Below, in pieces: positions 6,284-10,826 of a stretch of DNA of 10,826 nucleotides (its first letter is position 1; every line of letters begins with the position of its first letter). The position numbers were made by a program, and so were the translations under genes. A model generated the notes under the pieces. The model was not told the DNA's origin, made no database searches, and was given only the letters and a program-made list of their open reading frames with translations. The stretch spans positions 1-10,826 of the forward strand of contig JAMJQV010000344.1 of NCBI GenBank assembly GCA_023554435.1, written 5' to 3'. Source of the stretch: Gemmatimonadota bacterium (GTDB taxonomy: Bacteria > Gemmatimonadota > Gemmatimonadetes > Palauibacterales > Palauibacteraceae).

Positions 6284-8386
6284 ATGATCCCTCGCGAACC
6301 GAAAGACCACCCGATCCGCCGGCCGGCTGGCGGCATCCACGCCCTGGAGTTGGCGCGAATCCTGGCCCGCGCAGGCTGCCTCGTCGCGCTCGCCGTTGTC
6401 GGGGCCAACCACCGGGTCCAGGCCCAGGTAAGCCCGGCCCCCACGGACACCGTTCCAACCGTACTGGACCCCCTTGTGGCGAGGGTAGCTACGCCTCAGG
6501 TGCTCGGCTCTGCGAGCGCCCTCGTCGCCGACCTCGATTCCGCGGACACGCCACCGGCGGTGTCGCTGGCGGACATGCTTCGCGAGATGCCTCTCGTGCG
6601 CGTTCGGGACAATTCCAGGGGGGAGACCCACATCACGCTGCGGGGCTCAGAATCGAGACAGATCTCGGTTTCGCTGGACGGAATTCCGTTGACGATTGGC
6701 TGGGACAACCGCGTGGATCTGTCGGTGGTTCCACTGAGTGGTGTCACGAGAGTCACGGCGATTCGAGGCCTTTCCTCCCTTCTGGCAGGCCCCAACGTCC
6801 TCGGGGGCGTCGTACAGGTAGGGGTCGCTCCTACGCACGTCGAGGCGAACGACCACGGATCCATCCGAGCTCGCCTGGGTGCCGCGACCGGCGGTTCGGT
6901 GGGCGCTGACGTTGCCGCCGGGCAAGGTCTTGGACTCGGCAGCGGGAACGCTGAGGTCCGGGCCGGTGGCGGCTACCGACAATGGGATTACCAGCCCATC
7001 GGAGAATCGATCGAGCAGCCTCCACCAGGCAACCCCGGAGAGCAGATCAACAGCGATCTGAAGCAGTGGAATGCCTTCGTCGCGGGGCGAGTGGAGGGGG
7101 ACCGGGGGCAGTGGCTGGGGCTCTCGTCGGTGGCTTTCGGTGCTGAGCGCGGAGTGGCCCCGGAGCTCCACGTTGAGGAGCCCCGGTTGTGGCGTTTCCC
7201 CGTCAAGCGTCGTTGGGTGACCGTTCTCGGCGCCGGCCTGGGCTGGGAACCGGGTACCCGTCACTCGGGCACCATAGCCCTGCGCGGTGCTGTCGATGTC
7301 GGTCGCTTCGAGATCGATGAGTACGATGCTCTCGATTATGGAACGGTGACGGGCCAGGAAATCGGCGAAGGCAGAACGTTCACGCTAAAAGCCGACGCCG
7401 CACAGTCTCTCGGGTGGGGACAGCTGGGAATCAGCATTACGGGAGCGGATACCCGGCACGACGAGACGGTGGACGCGGCAGACCAGAGCCGGTATCGACA
7501 GCGTCTCTTCAGTGGGGCGGCGGAGCTCTCGCTCCCGCTTGGAGGAGGGAGCGCGGAGGAGGGGTGGGGACTGCTCTTGGGAGCCAGTCTTGATGGATCC
7601 GATACGCCCCAGACGGGCAGCCAGCCATCACGATCCGCGATCTGGGATTGGGGGGGAAAGGTGGCAGCCACCCTGGAGATCCCCTCCGTGAGAGGACGAG
7701 CCCACGCTGGAGTCAGTCGTCGGACAAGGGCCCCTTCACTACGGGAGCTGTACTCCGGAGCCCTGGGCCGTTTCGTGGTGAATCCGGAGCTCGGTCCCGA
7801 GACCCTGATGGCAGCGGAGATCGGGATCACGGGTGGAGGCGCCGGCAGCCAGTGGCAGATCGTGGCGTTTCATCACCGGTCCTCCGACGGAATCGTCCGG
7901 ACGAGCGCTGGAGATGGACGTTATCAACGAGTGAATCGTGACCGTGTGCTCGCCACCGGCCTGGAGTTGATCGGAGGGGTCCGCTGGCGGGCGATGTTCC
8001 TCGAGGGAGACCTGACCCTCCAGGGAGTCTCGATCGATGATCCAGCAGCACCGGGCGTCGAACGGCAGCCGGAGTATCAGCCAGCGCTGGCGGGCAACCT
8101 GGAACTCGGAGTCGGGCTACCCGCTGCATTGCTGGCCCGCCTGCGGGTGAGCTACGTAGGTGAGCAGTACTGTGTCCATCCCGATCTGGAATCTGATGTT
8201 CGCCTGGGCCAGGCCGCGTGGGCCGGAATCGAGTTGGGCCGCTCCTGGTCCCTCGGTCGAGGTTCGCGGGGCCGCACGCTGCGGCTAACCGGAGGCGTCC
8301 GAAATCTCGCGGACGCCTCCGTGTACGATCAGTGCGGCCTCCCGGCCTCCGGACGGCAGTTCACTCTGACCGTTGGGGTGGGTTGA
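6284..8386 (+). CDS. TonB-dependent outer-membrane receptor
   Basis: A 700-aa protein from the ATG at 6284; a TTG at 6272 would add four residues, and neither has a good ribosome site. Residues 1-48 form a signal peptide with a long basic lead, a short hydrophobic core (CLVALAVVGA) and likely cleavage at VQA-Q. A possible TonB box lies near LDPLVARVAT (61-70). The plug domain spans about 93-182: VSLADMLREMPLVRVRD, THITLRGSESRQISVSLDGIPL, then VTRVTAIRGLSSLLAGPNVLGGVVQV, the classic plug series. The rest is the beta-barrel, with TRAPSLRELY...NPELGPET (481-507) and a barrel end GVRNLAD...GRQFTLTVGVG. It should import a ligand across the outer membrane using TonB-ExbBD energy. The ligand (siderophore, cobalamin, sugar or peptide) cannot be told. 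Two cysteines near the C-terminus (C630, C684) may pair. It is divergent from one propeller gene and overlaps the end of the other by 26 bp. It appears intact. Confidence 0.9.
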   Translation: MIPREPKDHPIRRPAGGIHALELARILARAGCLVALAVVGANHRVQAQVSPAPTDTVPTVLDPLVARVATPQVLGSASALVADLDSADTPPAVSLADMLREMPLVRVRDNSRGETHITLRGSESRQISVSLDGIPLTIGWDNRVDLSVVPLSGVTRVTAIRGLSSLLAGPNVLGGVVQVGVAPTHVEANDHGSIRARLGAATGGSVGADVAAGQGLGLGSGNAEVRAGGGYRQWDYQPIGESIEQPPPGNPGEQINSDLKQWNAFVAGRVEGDRGQWLGLSSVAFGAERGVAPELHVEEPRLWRFPVKRRWVTVLGAGLGWEPGTRHSGTIALRGAVDVGRFEIDEYDALDYGTVTGQEIGEGRTFTLKADAAQSLGWGQLGISITGADTRHDETVDAADQSRYRQRLFSGAAELSLPLGGGSAEEGWGLLLGASLDGSDTPQTGSQPSRSAIWDWGGKVAATLEIPSVRGRAHAGVSRRTRAPSLRELYSGALGRFVVNPELGPETLMAAEIGITGGGAGSQWQIVAFHHRSSDGIVRTSAGDGRYQRVNRDRVLATGLELIGGVRWRAMFLEGDLTLQGVSIDDPAAPGVERQPEYQPALAGNLELGVGLPAALLARLRVSYVGEQYCVHPDLESDVRLGQAAWAGIELGRSWSLGRGSRGRTLRLTGGVRNLADASVYDQCGLPASGRQFTLTVGVG

Positions 8387-10826
8387 GGGGCGGGACGATG
8401 ACTGCCGGGGCTCCCCTGTCGCGAAGTACCGCGTTGAAGTCGGCCACCGGTCCCGCGAGTGCCTCTTCGAGCTCCCTCAGGTGCGCCTCGAGCTCAGCCT
8501 CGAGGTCCGCATAGCGGGCGAGGGCTCCTGAGGTGGGCGGGCCATCCGAGAACCCGACGTAGCCATACAGGTAGGCGAGCTGGTTGTCGAGCTTGGGTGG
8601 GTAGTTCAGGGGATCCTGTCCGCTCTCGTTCTGCGTCTGTAGCAGGTCGTTCTCAATCCGTGTCAACTGCGCGACCGCCGAGTCCGCCAGTTCGGGCAGG
8701 TCGTCCCCAAAGCCAGCCTTAAAGCCCCGCTCGGCCGTTTCCTCGAGTTGCGAACGCACGGATCGAATCCTCTCCACTGCCCGGTGGGAGTCCTGCAAGG
8801 ACTTCCGGATCTGCAACATCAAATCGAACTGAGCGGATTGATCGGCCAGGGAAAGGTCCAGCCGGGGGTCGGGGAGCAGCTCGAGTGGGTGGGTGCTGGA
8901 CCAGTCTCCCACCGTCAGCCGGACCTGGTACGTACCGGTGGCTACCTGCGGACCTCCCGTGAACCCCCAGATGACGGCATCATCGAGGAGGTCGGGGCGA
9001 CCGAGGCGGAGATCCCAGTTCGAACGGTTGAGGCCGGCCGATCCCGGAATGGAATCGCCCTCCAGGGTGCGCTCAAACGCCGCTTCCGTCTCGCTAGATC
9101 TCTCGGGCTCCCAGGTGTAGGTGCGAAGTGCTCCGCCGGCCGAGTCCAGGATCTCGAGGGCCACCACGCTCTCGGGTGCTTCGGGCAGGTAGTAGTAAAT
9201 GATGGCTCCACTCGGCCGTCCGTCCGCTCCGCCGCCTGAAAGCCGCGCCCTGAAAGCCTCGGCGGGTCGGAAGAGATGGGGCTCCTCCCCCAGTACCTGG
9301 TCGATCTGTCTGAGGGGGGAGAGATCGTCCAGGATCCAGAACGACCTGCCCTGGGTGGCCACGACGAGGTCACCACGCTGGACTCTCATGTCGGTGATCG
9401 GGGTGACCGGGAGATTGAGCTGCAACTCCTGCCAGCGCCCACCGTCGTCGAAGGACACGTACATTCCGTATTCCGTCCCGGCAAACAGGAGCCCGGGGCG
9501 CACCGGATCTTCGCGTACGACGCGCACGAAGTGACCATAAGGTATGCCGTTATCCTCTGCGATCTCTTCCCATCTCTCACCATAGTTGTCCGTCTTGAAG
9601 ACATACGGAGAGAAGTCGTCCTCCCGGTACCGGTGCACGGCGATCAGCACCCGCCCGGCAGCATGGGGAGAAACCTCGATCGTGTTGACCGTTGCCCACT
9701 CGGGGATGTTCCGTGGCGTGACGTCGGTCCAGGTCGCACCGTTGTCGCGAGAAACGTGCACCCGGCCGTCATCTGAGCCGGCCCACAGCAATCCGGCTTC
9801 CACAGGAGATTCCTCGAAGGAGAACACGGTCCCGTATACCTCGACACCGGTGTTGTCCATTGTGATGGGAGAACCGGCGAAGTCCTGTCTGGTCGTGTCG
9901 TTGCGAGTGAGATCCGGACTGACCGTTGCCCAGCTGCTGCCACCGTCGGTCGACCGATGGACGAACTGGGATGTGTGATACAGGACGTCAGGGTCGTGCG
10001 GCGAGAGCCGGATCGGAGCGTTCCACTGGAAGCGATAGCGAAGGGTCTTGGGTGCCTGTCCAAGCTGCATCTGCGGATACACCAGGATCTGTCGGAAGGC
10101 CCCCGTCCGATAGTTCACGCGTGAGATTGAGCCGCCGTAGCAGCCGGCGTACGTCACATCGGGGTCCCGGGGGTCGATTGCGATATGCCCGCTCTCGCAC
10201 CCACCGGCCGATCGCCACTGCTCGGACGGAGTAAGACCGCCTATGCCCTGGCTGGGAAGAGAGATCGTACTGTTGTCCTGCTGCGACCCGTACACCCTGT
10301 ACGGGAAGCGTTCGTCCACGAAGACCCTGTAGAACTCCGCGGTAGGCTGATTGTACATGGTGGACCAGCTGTCGCCACCATTCAGGGACACCTGGGCCCC
10401 GCCATCGTTTCCGATGATCATGATCTCGGGATCCGCCGGGTTGATCCACAGGTCGTGGGTGTCACCGTGCGGCACGCCGATGCTCTGAAAGGTCCGGCCT
10501 CCGTCGATGGACTTCCACAAGTTGACGTTCAGCGCGTAGACCGTGTTCTCGTCGACCGGATCGGCGTAGATGTGAGTGTAGTACCAGGCTCTCTGCTGAA
10601 GATTGCGGTTCGTGTTCACCTGGTCCCAGGTCTCTCCCCCATCGTCGGACCGGTAGACTCCGCCCTCACCATCCGGGGCCTCAATCAGTGCCCACACCCG
10701 GTCCGGGTTGGCGGGTGACACCGTAACCGCCGTCTTCCCCACGAGGCCGTCGGGGAGGCCTCCCTCGAGCCGGGTCCAGGAGTCGCCCGAGTCCGTGCTA
10801 CGGTAGATTCCGCCCTCTTCCGCGCC
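8361..10826 (-). CDS. Asp-box (BNR / VPS10-like) beta-propeller protein 2, N-terminus outside window
   Basis: 821 codons are visible and the frame runs off the right edge. The GTG at 10742 is an internal valine, not a start, since Asp-box sequence (IYRSTDSGDSW) continues upstream. About eight Asp-box motifs occur at visible residues 9, 60, 106, 147, 291, 359, 411 and 458. Landmarks match the 1098-aa protein in the same order: WINPAD...IIGNDGG, FY-x-VYG-x-QDN, FQWNA with SQFVHRSTDGG, SDDGRVHVSRD, SPYVFKTD, WILDDLSPLR, an Ig-like domain (GLNRSNWDLR...GTYQVRLTVGD) and a helical, charged tail. Visible residue 8 aligns near residue 242 of the paralogue, so about 235 residues, including any signal peptide, are missing. 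It lacks the acidic D/A repeat. Probably exported and ligand-binding; no enzyme activity is assigned. It converges on the TonB receptor gene with a 26-bp 3' overlap. Confidence 0.85.
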   Translation of the reverse strand, partial: GAEEGGIYRSTDSGDSWTRLEGGLPDGLVGKTAVTVSPANPDRVWALIEAPDGEGGVYRSDDGGETWDQVNTNRNLQQRAWYYTHIYADPVDENTVYALNVNLWKSIDGGRTFQSIGVPHGDTHDLWINPADPEIMIIGNDGGAQVSLNGGDSWSTMYNQPTAEFYRVFVDERFPYRVYGSQQDNSTISLPSQGIGGLTPSEQWRSAGGCESGHIAIDPRDPDVTYAGCYGGSISRVNYRTGAFRQILVYPQMQLGQAPKTLRYRFQWNAPIRLSPHDPDVLYHTSQFVHRSTDGGSSWATVSPDLTRNDTTRQDFAGSPITMDNTGVEVYGTVFSFEESPVEAGLLWAGSDDGRVHVSRDNGATWTDVTPRNIPEWATVNTIEVSPHAAGRVLIAVHRYREDDFSPYVFKTDNYGERWEEIAEDNGIPYGHFVRVVREDPVRPGLLFAGTEYGMYVSFDDGGRWQELQLNLPVTPITDMRVQRGDLVVATQGRSFWILDDLSPLRQIDQVLGEEPHLFRPAEAFRARLSGGGADGRPSGAIIYYYLPEAPESVVALEILDSAGGALRTYTWEPERSSETEAAFERTLEGDSIPGSAGLNRSNWDLRLGRPDLLDDAVIWGFTGGPQVATGTYQVRLTVGDWSSTHPLELLPDPRLDLSLADQSAQFDLMLQIRKSLQDSHRAVERIRSVRSQLEETAERGFKAGFGDDLPELADSAVAQLTRIENDLLQTQNESGQDPLNYPPKLDNQLAYLYGYVGFSDGPPTSGALARYADLEAELEAHLRELEEALAGPVADFNAVLRDRGAPAVIVPPLNPPQRSE

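Noticed and set aside
6130..6450. N-terminal extension of propeller protein 1 by 107 residues
   Set aside because: It is arginine-rich, crosses the start of the TonB receptor gene, and would bury the signal peptide that begins at 6129.
10740..10742. GTG as the start codon of propeller gene 2
   Set aside because: The frame continues to the window edge with an in-register Asp box (IYRSTDSGDSW), and the paralogue has matching sequence, so the GTG is internal.

Overview
The window is high-GC bacterial DNA packed with genes on both strands. It carries a TonB-dependent outer-membrane receptor and several exported proteins with N-terminal signal peptides, so the host is Gram-negative. Large secreted Asp-box (BNR/VPS10-like) propeller proteins, an M64 peptidase, a TonB receptor and a lysine 6-transaminase together fit Gemmatimonadota or a similar soil or marine lineage. 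That placement is inferred from gene content only; there is no rRNA or marker gene here.

Left part (1-928, minus strand): the first 57 codons of an L-lysine 6-transaminase gene (lat) run off the left edge. It is preceded by a 212-aa protein with a DUF1232/YkvA-like core. A 188-bp divergent spacer (929-1116) separates these from a plus-strand gene for a secreted M64-family (IgA-peptidase-like) zinc metallopeptidase (1117-2580). That gene has a near-perfect Shine-Dalgarno sequence and an intact HEFGH...DEY motif.

Middle (2587-6129, minus strand): a 1098-aa exported beta-propeller protein with about eleven Asp-box motifs is followed 42 bp later by a 67-aa unknown protein with a strong ribosome binding site. 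The small gene ends 6 bp from the end of the M64 gene, with which it converges.

Right part (6284-10826): a 700-aa TonB-dependent receptor on the plus strand is divergent from the first propeller gene. At its 3' end it overlaps, by 26 bp and tail to tail, a second propeller gene (8361 to beyond 10826, minus strand). This second protein is a paralogue of the first over the shared length and lacks roughly 235 N-terminal residues because of the window edge.

Taken together, 1117-10826 looks like a cell-envelope and secretion locus: a secreted protease, two secreted or periplasmic propeller proteins and an outer-membrane importer, which could serve nutrient acquisition. That joint role is inference. 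I found no tRNA, rRNA, CRISPR array, insertion sequence or phage gene. No defence system or other clearly new multi-gene system is visible. The least explained parts are the 67-aa gene, the DUF1232-like protein beside lat, and the paired propeller proteins around the TonB receptor.
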